Positions 26,771-37,170 of a DNA stretch of 64,000 nucleotides are shown in pieces. The stretch comes from Apostichopus japonicus (Eukaryota; Echinodermata; Holothuroidea; Aspidochirotida; Stichopodidae): NCBI RefSeq assembly GCF_037975245.1, contig NC_092567.1, positions 22,713,376 to 22,777,375 of the forward strand, given 5' to 3'. Positions within the stretch are counted from its first letter, which is position 1. Every line of letters begins with the position of its first letter. The translations under genes and the position numbers were made by a program. Below the pieces are notes generated by a model. The model made no database searches, was not told the DNA's origin, and worked only from the letters and a program-made list of their open reading frames with translations.

Positions 26771-27754
26771 AATGAGTACTATGTGACAGTATCTGCCTTC
26801 AGTGCAAAAATAAAATTATTGTGCCAAAATGTTCCCATCTCTCTATAAAAAGTTGTTTGGGTACTCGAATGACTTTTTTAATAAAGATTGCTACTTGAAA
26901 TTATCCATTGGTGTGTATTGATTTGTTTTTTTCTTCCGTTTTTTCTTTTCCCAGTTTCGAGTTGTTAGGATTTGTTTTAAGCTTGATAATATATTAATGT
27001 ATTTGAAGCAAAGCTTACACGCACAGTGGAGTGGCTTGGGAGAGGTTGTAGGCGTTACAGTAGCCTACATCACAGTATGCTTGTTTCATATGAAAGATCT
27101 GTTGTTTGAACTTTCAAATCTATCAAAAGAATCATACTTTAAGAGACCTCAAATCTGAATATTCCTCCTCCCAGATTTTAGTCAATAGGTTGCAAATTCC
27201 CCATTGCATGCTTCAGCTCATAGCAATGAACATGTTAGACAGATTGGCAGATAAGATTAAAGAAATTCATGAGTCTATTTTGATTATCTCTCACACGAGG
27301 TCTGACCAGGGCGAGCAGAATGCCAGGCCCGGGGGTGGGGGGAGATTAAATGATGCATACAGTATTCTCATTTTTATAAGATACTTAAGCAGAAATGAAA
27401 ATCTGGAAGAATGGGCCCTGTGACAAAACCTGCCCTGGGGCTGGACCTGGCTTTGATGTTCTTATTTGTCCCTCCCACAATGTCAGAAATTGTTATAGCA
27501 GCTTAAGAAAGTGAAAAATTTCAAGGGGGTCTTGGTGACATAATGGTCCCAGGGGCCTGACCATGGCCCTATATTTACACTTCAGTTTGCCCACCTGTTT
27601 ATAGTAGGGGATGGTTCACTGCTAAGATGTTAAGTTGTCCAGGGGAGTTGATGTTCCCTGATCCTCTTTTTGAAATTTTGGAAAATGAGGGCAGCTTGGA
27701 AGCAAAATGGTGCTAATTGTTGTAACTTTTGAAACAACGTTGAAGAACTTTCAA

Positions 27755-27835
27755 CTGTTTAGGTTGTATTGCATATATACAGTATATATATATATATATA
27801 TATATATACTGTATATATGCAATACAACCTAAACA

Positions 27836-27836
<1 letters not shown>
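27755..27836. repeat. Perfect palindrome around a TA core
   Basis: CTGTTTAGGTTGTATTGCAT at 27755 is mirrored exactly by ATGCAATACAACCTAAACAG ending 27836, with a (TA)n centre. A second (TA)n tract follows to about 27888. Such cruciform-prone AT palindromes are unstable and may be an artefact of TA expansion plus inversion. Confidence 0.8.
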
Positions 27837-27883
<47 letters not shown>

Positions 27884-27939
27884 GTAAATGAAAATCATAA
27901 TGAGTTGGAAAATCAAGAACAGTGAAAAAAACTTTCAGC

Positions 27940-28020
27940 CTCCACCGGGATTCGAACCACGGGCCTATATATATATTAATGTACTGTACACTAGACAGTT
28001 GTGTTATATTGCATCTGCCC
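27940..28020 (-). repeat. tRNA-like SINE head fragment
   Basis: On the minus strand GTGGTTCGAATCCCGGTGG (27944-27962) is a tRNA-type B-box, preceded by a run of TATATA and a segment with ACACAACTGTCTAGTG where a tRNA anticodon arm would be. The cloverleaf cannot be closed because of the TA insertion. Confidence 0.35.
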
Positions 28021-28924
28021 AGTGGGGAGGGGTCTGTTTATTGTGACAAATCCTCCACAATGCAGACAAACCTGTTAAACAGATTAAATGTCATCTGCTC
28101 CTAGAAGCTTTCGAAAATACTTTCCTTTTTCGTTTTATTATTATTTTTTACCTCAATGGCCGCCCATATTGAAAGGGATCTTCCCCGGTATTGCGCAACG
28201 TGTTAAAAGGTTGAAGTTACATAGAGCTACTGTGCACACAAACCTCAATCTGTATAGTTATTACTTTTTTTTGGCGCCTCATTGACTTGCACTGTCGGTA
28301 CAGATTTATGTAAAGGCTTCACTCATTGTGATACTGATAAGTGATAGTACATATTTGATAGGCTATACTATACATGATAAGACAAATGCGTGCATCTTAG
28401 ACGAATGAAAAACAAGTTTGGACTGTACAACACGGCCTTCTCAGTTTCGGAAGACTTAGTAGTAGTACCAGCAGTGTCAGAAAGGTTTGTATTAGTTACA
28501 GTTATTGAATTCCATGCTGTATTTTCTCATATCTAGCTGTATAGGCCTAGTCTAAAGACCTAGGCTAACTCACTGCTATCTTGTATCCATTTCAGAGATT
28601 TCAGCCAGGGAAGAATTGCACCACTTCAACAAACCGCCCTTCCATTCCCTTCCCCATATTTCAACTTCAATCTAAGAATTTAATATAAGCAAAACCTTGC
28701 ATTTATCCCTACTTAATCTTATAGTACTTACAGTATATATATACTATAATTGTCAGCTGTCTTGTACCCTCTACCCCGATCAGAAGTCATGAGCATTTAA
28801 ACACTGGAGGTGTGTTTAACATCTCGATTTCAGCTTGTGAGTCTCTATTCCACAAAGATATAAAAGTTTTTGTCTACACATACAAGTTCATATAGACAAC
28901 TCTCCCAAGGAAAAAAAAAAAGGA

Positions 28925-29195
28925 GTGGCTATTTTTATGACTAGTCGTGACAATAATTTCCGGTTACGCATGCGCAGTTGCTTTAACGTGGCTATTTTAA
29001 CGACCAGGAGTACTATTTTTACGACCAGGAGTAACAATAATTTCCGGTTAGGGTTAGGGTTTAAACTTTGGGGTTAGGGTTACCCCTACTACAGGCGCAG
29101 TTGCTTTATTTACTTACTGTAACTGCACATGAATTCGCCAATGTCGTAAGAATAGTTTATAAATAATTGTTACGACCTGTCATAAGAATAGCCAC
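28925..29195. mobile_element. Short MITE with 34-bp imperfect inverted ends
   Basis: The left arm starts GTGGCTATTTTTATGAC and the right arm ends CATAAGAATAGCCAC; over about 34 bp they are inverted repeats with few mismatches. The 271-bp interior repeats ACGACCAGGAGTA twice, ACAATAATTTCCGGTTA twice, and holds two GGTTAGGGTT stretches (29042-29085). CGCATGCGCAG at about 28967 resembles an NRF-1 site. Confidence 0.6.
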
Positions 29196-29877
29196 GGCCC
29201 CCCAAAAAAGTGTCTATTCTATAATCCCCCGTATTATCCCCCGTAGGACCTCTCGCCAGGTTGACCAGGGTTAAACTCCTTTTGATTTGATAAGTTCATA
29301 TAATTTTAATGGCAGCTATAACAGAGGAAAGGGACGGGAGGGTTGATCTCATTTTTGGCATACAGCTCGGGTCCGAACAGTCTAATATTTTTGTATTTAA
29401 AACTGTCCAGACTGGAACTTGTGGAATAAGTTTTAACCCTGTGAAGTTTTATCTTGTAACATGGTGGGTTGAACTTTGAGTTTTGCGATGAAGGAAGTGT
29501 AATTACAAACAACATTTTCCACGCTGAGGTGTAGGCTATCATACCTTACACATTGTTAGTATTTAATGTTATATTGTGAATTTATAACTTGAATTAAAGT
29601 TTAATATTTGACAATATTTCTGTGTACATAATAGCTAACATGTTGAGAAAATGAGGAAAGCATCATGAGTTGAAATTGTTTTACATATCTTGAAAAGAAG
29701 AGAAAGTTCACAGTGTTTTGTGTGATTTGTTTTTTTCATTAGGGGATGCTTTTTACAAGTGATTGAATCATTATGCTATTTAACTGTTAATCTATTTAAT
29801 CTGTCACTGCATATAGAGGAACGAAAAAGAAAGAAAAAACTATAGCAAACTTTTTGTGATTCTTCTTGTTCTTTTAG

Positions 29878-30266
29878 GTTGAAGTTGTGGCTAGCCTAGA
29901 AGATAGCCATTGATCTATTGATCCATTGATAGCTCAGAAGATAACCATTGATAACCAATTAAATTGGCTAAACTGAAAACACCATGTCTACAAGGGAACA
30001 TAGAGTTATGATGATACACTTATCCAATGATATCACAAAGGAAAGTGCCTTGAAAATTGCTAAGGCATACGGTCTGCCGGCATCGATAGAAGATGGGATT
30101 TATAATGACAGAAGCCCTGGACTAGGCCTTATGACTGCCCTTGAACAGAGATTGAAAGTATCACATGAATTAGATATTCTGAATGAGTTCTGTCAGACTT
30201 TGTATGATCTGGATCTGAATAAGTTGGCAGACAGGATCAAGAATACTTACCCACAATTAACTGCAA
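29878..30266 (+). CDS. DED exon B (with short 5' UTR)
   Basis: The exon probably begins after the AG at 29876-29877 and carries about 106 nt of 5' UTR before the ATG at 29984. It ends at 30266 before GTAAGT, leaving one base of a split codon (phase 1). The 94 encoded residues show the helical DED pattern: hydrophobic helix 1 (MMIHLSNDI), a KAYGLPASIEDGI segment, then SPGLGLMTALEQR and a last helix with LNKLADRIKNTYPQL. It aligns along its length with DED exon A (shared YGLPA, PGL.L..ALEQR and a terminal YPQ), so the two exons are tandem paralogues. A large foldback repeat begins about ten bases past the donor. Confidence 0.75.
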
Positions 30267-32864
30267 GTAAGTATTATACAATAAATGAATGGTTATGTGT
30301 GCAATAGTGCAATATTTCATGAGTTGAAAGATGTAACTTGTTCCATTCAACGAGGCGCAGCCGAGTTGAATGGAACAAGTTACATCTTTCAACGAATGAA
30401 ATATTTGCACTATTGCACGAATGGAAACCATTCGTTATTTGTTTTATACAAGACCTTCAGAATTGGATATTTGTATTATAGATGGGTAAAATGCACTCAT
30501 GCAACAGATTGGTTTGAACAGACAGGTTTCGCTGCTCTCTTACCATTGAAAAAAGTGCTACCAAAAAAATATAACCCATGGTTCTATGTCATAGAGTGGA
30601 ATAGAGGGGATTTTGCATGCAATCAACAAGCAATTGACCAATCAAATGACCAGAATACAATTAGGTGTTGTATAAATTTCAATAATCAATATAAATGAAT
30701 CATGGATAAACTTGTATGTCAGCAATGTAATTGCCAGATAATTTTGAGTTTTGTCAGAGGAAGAATGAGGAGGATCGGGAGGGGCAGAATGGTGTTTAGA
30801 TGGTTCCACCTTCCTCGAAACACTCTCACCCAGTCATAAATATTAAATTATTCTTGGAGATGGTCATTTTAAGTAGTGATGGTTCTTGAAAGGAATGTAC
30901 AAACAAGTGCGTGTGTTTGTGATGCATGGACTTTGGAAGGAAAACCGTCCCAACCACTTGAATTTGTACGTGGATGCAACATGGAATGGAGTGCCACTAG
31001 AGAGCAGAGGTCACCAGTCAAGGTCAAAATCTAAATAAAAATAATAACTTGAGTTTTATGCCTGCAGTGTGCGGGGATCATCAGACAACTGGACGTAAAC
31101 ATTCGTGTTATGTGACCTTAACATGTTATTTCTTCCAAGCATGGTCGGGCAGTTTGTTGCCATGGCGACACTTTGAGATGAGCCCTGTTTTTTTCTTGTT
31201 TACACTGTCCTTGGTACATAACATTGCCGACTTTTCTTCTACGCAGAGGTTGCACTGGCTTCATTCAGGCAGTGGCGGCGGAACCGGGGGGGGCTTGGGG
31301 GGGCTCAGCCCCCAATGCAAAAGTTGAGGGGGCAAATGCATGATAAGCCCCCCCAATATTTTCCAAAGCTCCGAAACGTGCATCTGCCAATTTTTCAATG
31401 CATACTTGTCGATCTGTCCGATGCACACGTATACTATACAGGTGTAATAAGTTTAGTAATTGCTGGAGGACCCTCGGCCCGTCCCCTGGCTATAGACCAC
31501 ATTGTCACCCCAACCGCGTCTTCACGCCCCGTGAAAAGTGGAAGCAGTGAGTGTGAGTACCGGTAAGTGTAACACAACTTGTCTTAGGCCAATGACTTGC
31601 CTCATTTCAGCCAGTTCTCCAACATCCCCTTACTTAGTGGCGGAGCGTCCATATATAGTCAAGGGTGGATGCCCCCCCCCCCTGATGGACACATATGGAC
31701 TGCTTTCAGCTTTTCACTACTTTTTACTTATTCGCGATTATTGACTATTTTATTGCGCTCTCATAATACCTATTGACATTTGTCATATTCTGTTGGTGTA
31801 ATTTCCGACAAAATGGTGACGACACCTATTTATTTTCCGTTTATCTGCAAATTAGCAGGCCCGGAAAGGGTCATTTCCTGCAATCTAGGGAGTATCTTTA
31901 CTCAAAAATTTTCTGTACGCTCCGCGCAAACCTGTGGTGGCGCTCCGCTTAGTGTCGAAAGCGCCCCTACAGACCATTCTTGCCCCCCTGACCAATACCC
32001 CTAGCTCTGCCACTGCCCTTACTATACTCAAAAACGTCTTTGCGAGTACACTACGAGTAATAGCTACTCTCTTGAAACACCATCGAATACACAAATTACA
32101 ATGTTTTTACAGACTTTTACGTGCAATCTGAGAAATTGCAGGCTTGAGACCCATATTTTAGGGCTAGGTATTCGCAACATAAAACATTTGGGAAATGCCG
32201 TTTCCGGCCATCTGGGGGTTTGAAAAAACCCAAAATTTTCTTGTACACTCCGCGCCAACTGATGGTGGCGCTCCGCTTAGATAGTCTCCACACATTAGCC
32301 CCCCCAAATAAATTTTCCGTTCCGCCGCGCCTGCATTCAGGTTCCTTTTTCGGAGGGGGAATTAGCCACATTATATGCTGGGAGATAGTTAAGGAATCGA
32401 ACACGCTGCACAAATGTGAATCGGGCCAGTGCAACCTCTGCGAGTGATATTTGCAATACTAGTAGAATTAGAACTCACCTTGACAGGAGTATGAAGTATG
32501 ATATGTACAGTAATTTTTTTGTTTTTGTTTCCGTGTTTATTTAGGACCACCTGCTCCTCAGGTGACAACCAACACGGACGTCAGCGATGCGACGCTCTCA
32601 GAATTATCTGGTTACATCGGAGCAGAATGGAAACAAATTGCTCTGGGTGGTCTTAAGCTTAAAAGGTATGAATTGGATCAGATTGAAGAAGATAACAATC
32701 GTAGTAAGGATAAAATCTATGCAAGTTTTGCTCTATGGAGGAAGAAAAACCATGGAAAGGCTAGTCCAAAAGAACTCTTAGCTTTGTTGCAGAAACAAGA
32801 TGATCTGGATCAAGATGCGATTGAAATATTGGAGAAAGAGGTGAACCGGGGTGAGAGAAGATGA
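29984..32864 (+). CDS. FADD-like death adaptor (DED-DD), two-exon model
   Basis: Model: coding exons 29984-30266 and 32545-32864, joined by GT-AG splicing in phase 1, giving 603 nt (200 residues plus stop). The N-terminal half is a death effector domain (about residues 5-90) and the C-terminal half a death domain (about 105-190). A DED followed by a DD in about 200 residues is the architecture of FADD, the cytoplasmic adaptor that links death receptors to initiator caspases through homotypic DED and DD contacts; vertebrate FADD also splits DED and DD between two exons. The first exon has an in-frame ATG preceded by ACC and a strong donor (GTAAGT). The second has a pyrimidine-rich tract before its AG. 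An upstream acceptor-like site at 29876-29877 suggests a non-coding 5' exon. No caspase domain is seen, which argues against caspase-8. Domain assignment is by eye. Alternatives are another DED/DD adaptor or a longer gene that also uses the DED exon at 18968. Confidence 0.75.
30278..30440. repeat. Large foldback repeat just after the DED exon B donor
   Basis: The segment reads outward from a short loop (about 30351-30363) as two nearly identical inverted arms of more than 70 bp. The word GTGCAATAGTGCAA on the left is mirrored by TTTGCACTATTGCAC on the right, and AAAGATGTAACTTGTTCCAT by its complement. In pre-mRNA it would form a strong hairpin starting about 11 nt past the 5' splice site at 30266. 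AT-rich sequence to about 30700 may belong to the same element. Confidence 0.75.
31271..32333. mobile_element. hAT-like MITE between the DED and DD exons
   Basis: Perfect 8-bp direct repeats CATTCAGG at 31263-31270 and 32334-32341 flank ends starting CAGTGGCGGCGGAAC and finishing GTTCCGCCGCGCCTG. Length is 1063 bp including the nested insertion at 31635-32015, so the original element was about 680 bp. It lies in the intron of the FADD-like gene, some 210 bp before the DD exon. Confidence 0.8.
31635..32015. mobile_element. hAT-like MITE nested in the 31271 element
   Basis: Perfect 8-bp target duplication CCCTTACT (31627-31634 and 32016-32023) surrounds a 381-bp element with ends TAGTGGCGGAGC and GCTCTGCCACTG. 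It is the same family as 56941-57335 in the opposite orientation, sharing the GGACGCTCCGCCACTG end, the TTTCAGCTTTT segment and the AGTGTCGAAAGCGCCCCTA body segment (reverse-complemented at the other locus). The nesting shows it inserted after the host element. Confidence 0.8.
32545..32864 (+). CDS. Death-domain terminal coding exon
   Basis: The exon starts after a T-rich tract and TTTAG (AG at 32543-32544), opens with two bases of a split codon and ends at TGA 32862-32864. After a proline-rich linker (PPAPQVTTNTDVSD) it encodes about 90 residues with the death-domain pattern: LSGYIGAEWKQIALGGLKL, then KRYELDQIEEDN, IYASFALWRKKN and SPKELLALLQKQDDLD. The buried Trp in AEWKQIA and the later LW.K segment are typical of the FADD death-domain class. 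A highly charged tail (EKEVNRGERR) ends the protein. No AATAAA was found close downstream, so the 3' end is unplaced. The exon sits between two hAT-like elements (31271-32333 and 33140-34630). Confidence 0.75.
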
Positions 32865-33139
32865 ATGTGAGGAGTCCTTCCATTTGATAAAATAATGATC
32901 TACAGGTGATGCTTTTTGAATCATGAAAAAGGCTGGGAGAACTTTCCGATATTTTATCTTTTACTCCAGATTACTGTCAAGTAATATTAGATAACATGGC
33001 TACTTGGCTAGCCCCTGACCAAGGCTTTTAAAAATATGATACCAGAACAAGATTTTGCTTGGATATTAACCAGAACAGTTGTGGCAACATTTACTAGCAC
33101 TCAAATTCTACTTCTTCTAGCACTCAATAAGGTTATATC

Positions 33140-34630
33140 CAGTGTTCGATTTTTCGGTATCGCATCGCAAAATGCGATCCAAAACGACAAACTTGCGAGA
33201 CGTTTCCAAATCAGCATCGCACATTGTGCCGATTTGTGCGATACAAATTTCTAGTCAGATTTGGGAGCAAACACTCAAACCTTAACTTACGAACTGTCGA
33301 TCACAATGTAGAAGTTATAATTTATTGAGTTTATACTCAATGTACAACTTATTCACTTGACCGTATAGCGAAAAAAAAAACCTGAAAAAATATTATCCTA
33401 CCATAGTTAAGTGTAAAGCAAATAGCCTAACCACCTCGGCGGTTACGGATCTCACGTAACTAAACTCCCTGGCAACGTGCCAAAAAATGTTAACAAACAG
33501 GTGTTACACAGGGGATGAGCTTACAGTTGTTGGGAAGGTACCTGGGCAAATTCACAGCACATGTACCGTGGTACAGTAGTTGGGTATAGGGTTAAACACT
33601 GCAGTTGTAAAAATGTACGCATAGTGCACGCTATTCATTGTTAGGCAGTCTAGAAACGGGGCTTTGCTGAACGTTGTTTGTTTCATAATATCGGAAGTTT
33701 TGTAAGTTGCACTTTTTAAAGATTGAAATACAGATTAAATCTCTTTTCATTTTATACGATAATATAGCTACTTTAACTTGTCATTTTAAAATTTTCATCA
33801 GTTTCGTGACAATTTAAATAAAAAAGTTGTCAGTATTTTGCATCCTCAACTGCGAATTTTTTCCTCGCCAGACATCGCAAAAAATGACAATTTTCGGGGG
33901 CTTTCTCCCCCAGGATCCCCACGAGGGGTTCTACCCCATAACCCCACCATAGCCCTAAGACGGGCCCCTGGACACCACGCCTTTATGCTCGCGGGAAATT
34001 GAACAAGGTTTTCCAACACTGCTGAACTGTGCAGTTACTGTATGCATCATGTTCAAGGTTTTCACGGAGGCCTTTGAGGAAATGAATGGTTAGTACAGTG
34101 TATATATGCTGCACTAATGCTGTTTGTAGGCCAAGGTTCACGAAGGTCATTGGTTATATTCGCGCGCCGTAGACGTGTTTTTAGATGTTACGGAGAGTCA
34201 GGTTTCCATGGATATTAATCGAAATGAATCTGAGTTTAACTGACGCTAAAGAAATGGATCGTCTTGGGCAGATTAACAAATCATTGCAAGTATAAATAAG
34301 TACAGGTAGCTCTGCTGTTAAAAAGAAAAGTTCAATATCGGTTTGCTGTTATCGGCAATTAGGCACAATTTTACCGATACCGATATGCTGCCGATATTGC
34401 AAATATCGGCCGATACCGATATTGAAAACGATTATCGTAGCAACACTAGTATAAATATAATAATAAACAAACATTTTCTAGTTAATACATTGATCGCCAA
34501 CATTTGGTCCGTTTTGTGGTAATTTCAAAACTGCTATTCAATATTGGGGAACTGCTATGCAACAAAAATATTGTATAGCAATTGTCGAAATTTGTTGCTA
34601 TGCAATTTTTTGGCCATAAGTCGAACACTG
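33140..34630. mobile_element. hAT-like element downstream of the DD exon
   Basis: Perfect 8-bp direct repeats GTTATATC (33132-33139 and 34631-34638) flank inverted ends CAGTGTTCGA and TCGAACACTG. The 1491-bp interior has no long open frame. It holds a G/C-rich block (about 33895-33980, GGGGGCTTTCTCCCCCAGG) and, near 34330-34430, a run of repeated CCGATA/TATCGG words that is itself palindromic. The terminal segments repeat 'cgatcgcaaaatgcgat'-like and 'ttgctatgcaa'-like words. It is a non-autonomous or internally deleted copy. Confidence 0.75.
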
Positions 34631-36240
34631 GTTATATCGTGTGTGCTATTAGGCAATGGTTTTGGTTACGATGCTGAAGACTCAGTAACCTTTGCGACCG
34701 AGCTGGTGGTGTGTGCAGGTGCGACAGCTGATAAACACGATATCTCAAGAAGCACGAGTTGAGTCAATGTCATGCTTGGTAGGTAGATGCCCCATTATGT
34801 GTAGATGTTCCTCCTCATGTTTGTGGTTCCCATCTCCTGCATATTGATGAGTGGGCGGGACTTAATGTTAAATGATTTTAATGGCAATAACTCCTCAACA
34901 GTATGTCTAATGTACTTGGTATGGAGTGATGTAACTACATAGTAAGTATATATGCTATTTTTAACCGGTGCTGTGGTCGAGTGGATAAATATGGTGGCAT
35001 TTGAAGTAGAACCTTCACGATGTAAACATAAATAGCAGCTTTCGATATGCCAGCGTTTCATGTGACTCCAAAAAAATGACATCTTTGTTGAACTTCATTG
35101 TAGATCCACCTCGGTGAGTACAAGAACCCCAGTGAAATTGGTAGAGGTCAAAGGTCATTTGGGGTCAACAGAGATAACACAAAACATGATGTTTTGTTGT
35201 TCATACATGGTAGGTAGCCTACCCCCTTCACTCTCCCCCACCTTCGTGAGTGTAATGATCCAGTTGAAACTGGTAGATGCCAAAGGACGTTTCAGGTCAA
35301 TGGAGCGCAAAGTCTGAAAACCACATGAATATGATTACTCTTAAAGTCTCAATGTGTGTTTGCTAAATTTTAACTTCGACTTTCCAGCTTACTGCCCTGA
35401 AAGCTCAGTGAAAATAGCATCGTTCCTTGCAATTTTAGTATTAATAATCATTTTTTTTATTGAGTTATCTGTCGTTAAACCTTTTCAGCTGGAGAAAATT
35501 CGCCAGATTTTTTAACGAGTCTGTAGATTCTACAAACTTGAATCAAAATTTGCAAGCCCCGCCCAACAGATCATGCGCCAATCAAATATCTCTGTTTTGT
35601 TTACGAACGTTTACGCCTGTTTGCTAGCCTGTGTTAGGTCCATATTTGAATAGTATCTTAATTTCAGTCTTACCGATGCAGCGTGCGAAAAAGTGTCATT
35701 TCCTTCCATTGCAAGGAATAAACAGATGTTTTCAGACGTTTCCTCCGTGGAATTGGGTCAAAAATATGGACGATACGAGTATATGTAGGTTACATTTGTG
35801 TAATGAACATGCTGATATGGGCGGTCGCAGTGATTTTACGGTTAATCGTTTGCGCCACAAGGGTAACCGAAAATTCATTTCTTTCTTTAAATTGCGACAG
35901 CTTATCTCAATTAAACCCACCTGGTCAGAGTGCATTTAGAATAAGAAACATTGAATCTGCTTCGGAAGTTTGTTTTCCGAAATTCATTGGCGAACACACA
36001 TTGAGACATTAAAGTAAGGGTTTGAGGGAACTTGGGAAGCCATACTTCGTACATATGATGCACCTTATTGAGTACACAATCCCTATTCGTTCTGTGAAGG
36101 TCAAAGTTCAAAAGAGGTCATAGTCTTAGGATTTTGTAAGCATGCACCCGATAACCCAACACGGTTCATCCTGGGTTAAGATATTATGTCTCAAAACCTT
36201 ATACACATGATAACCTCAAAAGTAGAGCTTAGATGATCAA
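34630..36240. repeat. Diverged copies of the dispersed repeat
   Basis: Phrases such as ACACGATATCTCAAGAAG, CTTGGTAGGTAGATGCC, GTACAAGAACCCCAG and GGTCATTTGGGGTCAACAG mark two or three diverged units of the same repeat that gave rise to the 122-bp array. DR1-type hexamer pairs lie at 35145-35157 (AGGTCAAAGGTCA) and 36098-36110 (AGGTCAAAGTTCA). A SINE head fragment interrupts it. No gene is recognised. Confidence 0.5.
34973..35025 (+). repeat. SINE head fragment
   Basis: CTGTGGTCGAGTGGATAAAT is a clear tRNA-like A-box region followed by GGCATTTGAA as in the 3045 SINE; the B-box and body are absent. It lies inside the DR1-bearing dispersed repeat region. Confidence 0.5.
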
Positions 36241-36412
36241 CTTGTTACAAACATTAGGATCAGTGTTGGTCGTCAGATATGAATCTTGTTTGCAGTGTTA
36301 CTGTTTAATGTTCATTCATACAAAATATGGCAAGGAGTCACTTCCTTGTCAACCAACTTTCTGCTTATGTATAATCATGTATGTATGCATGTATGTATGT
36401 CTGTATTTATAT

Positions 36413-36632
36413 TAGATCCTCCTGCAAGCAGGAACTCGCGAAGAAGCCTCACTGGCTTATCAAAGCCACAAGCTGACCGAAGTCAGTCTCTTAGATTCAT
36501 ATCTAACGTCCATGATTATGAATTGTCAACAACTCTGTAACTGGACAACCTACATTAATCTAGGAGTGACTCGAACTCGGGACCTTATGATTGCAAGGCA
36601 CCGGCGTTAACCACTGAGCTAACAATCCTATA
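36413..36632 (-). repeat. SINE copy, opposite orientation to 19665
   Basis: Read on the minus strand it starts GGATTGTTAGCTCAGTGGTT (an A-box), passes a B-box-like GAGTTCGAGTCACTCC, and ends CTGCTTGCAGGAGGATCT. The body matches 19665-19875. The tRNA-like head is better preserved here. Confidence 0.7.
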
Positions 36633-36902
36633 AAACTATAAAAACTCCCATGTAAACCAGAGACTGTCACACACACACCCCAGTCTCTCTTTTAAAAACC
36701 TGACAAAAGGTTGTAAGACCACACCAAATGCATGTATATAATTTGCATTCAATTATTTTCTCCATCAAGAAATGTCCTCTATTAATAATTAAATGGTTTT
36801 ATAATTACTATTAAAACAAACTCTTCTGTCTTTATGGAACTATGTCATAGTTTTGCTAGTATTGTTACATTGCTATCACTATGTAATAACAAAATGTACA
36901 TC

Positions 36903-37170
36903 TCTTCACCCAGGTGTATAAATGGGGACTTGCGAGGTGACTTGTAAATATAGTTGGGTGCGCCGGTTTGTGGCTGCATACAATGGGAAGTCCCCCATGG
37001 GACACGTGGCTGTGGTGCACTGTGGTTCCCCAGGAGAGATTGTTTGAATTGTGCACAGTGTGTGTAGGTGCGACAAGTTACCAATGACCAGGGTTAAGTA
37101 CAGCGCGGCGAGACTTTATTGTAAGTTGCGCTATATAAGAACTGTTAATTATTATTATTATTAATTATTA
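36903..37170 (+). repeat. 5'-truncated SINE copy
   Basis: The body from TTCACCCAGGTGTATAAATG onward matches the SINE at 61528-61970 almost base for base for some 80 bp and then with small indels, ending GCGCTATATAAGAACTG and a (TTA)n run. The tRNA-like head is missing. Confidence 0.8.

Larger units (their letters stand above)
19242..29877 (+). other. Intronic or intergenic span between the DED exons
   Basis: Besides the features listed separately, it holds SINE-tail-like DNA (20675-20725, TTTATATAGCGACTAACATC), G tracts (23175-23186, 25188-25197), a purine-rich tract (25147-25195) and several T runs. An open stretch at 22434-22673 and another at 22891-23091 have no recognisable domain; the latter follows TTTCAG but joins the 21025 exon through a stop codon. 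Confidence 0.5.

Noticed and set aside
26594-26848. 84-residue open frame
   Set aside because: It lies across the third unit of a decayed tandem repeat, has no recognisable domain and the other units are not open in the corresponding frame.
18968-32864. Caspase-8 or c-FLIP gene with tandem DEDs
   Set aside because: No caspase-like domain or its catalytic motifs were seen in the window, each DED exon begins with its own ATG, and the downstream domain is a death domain.
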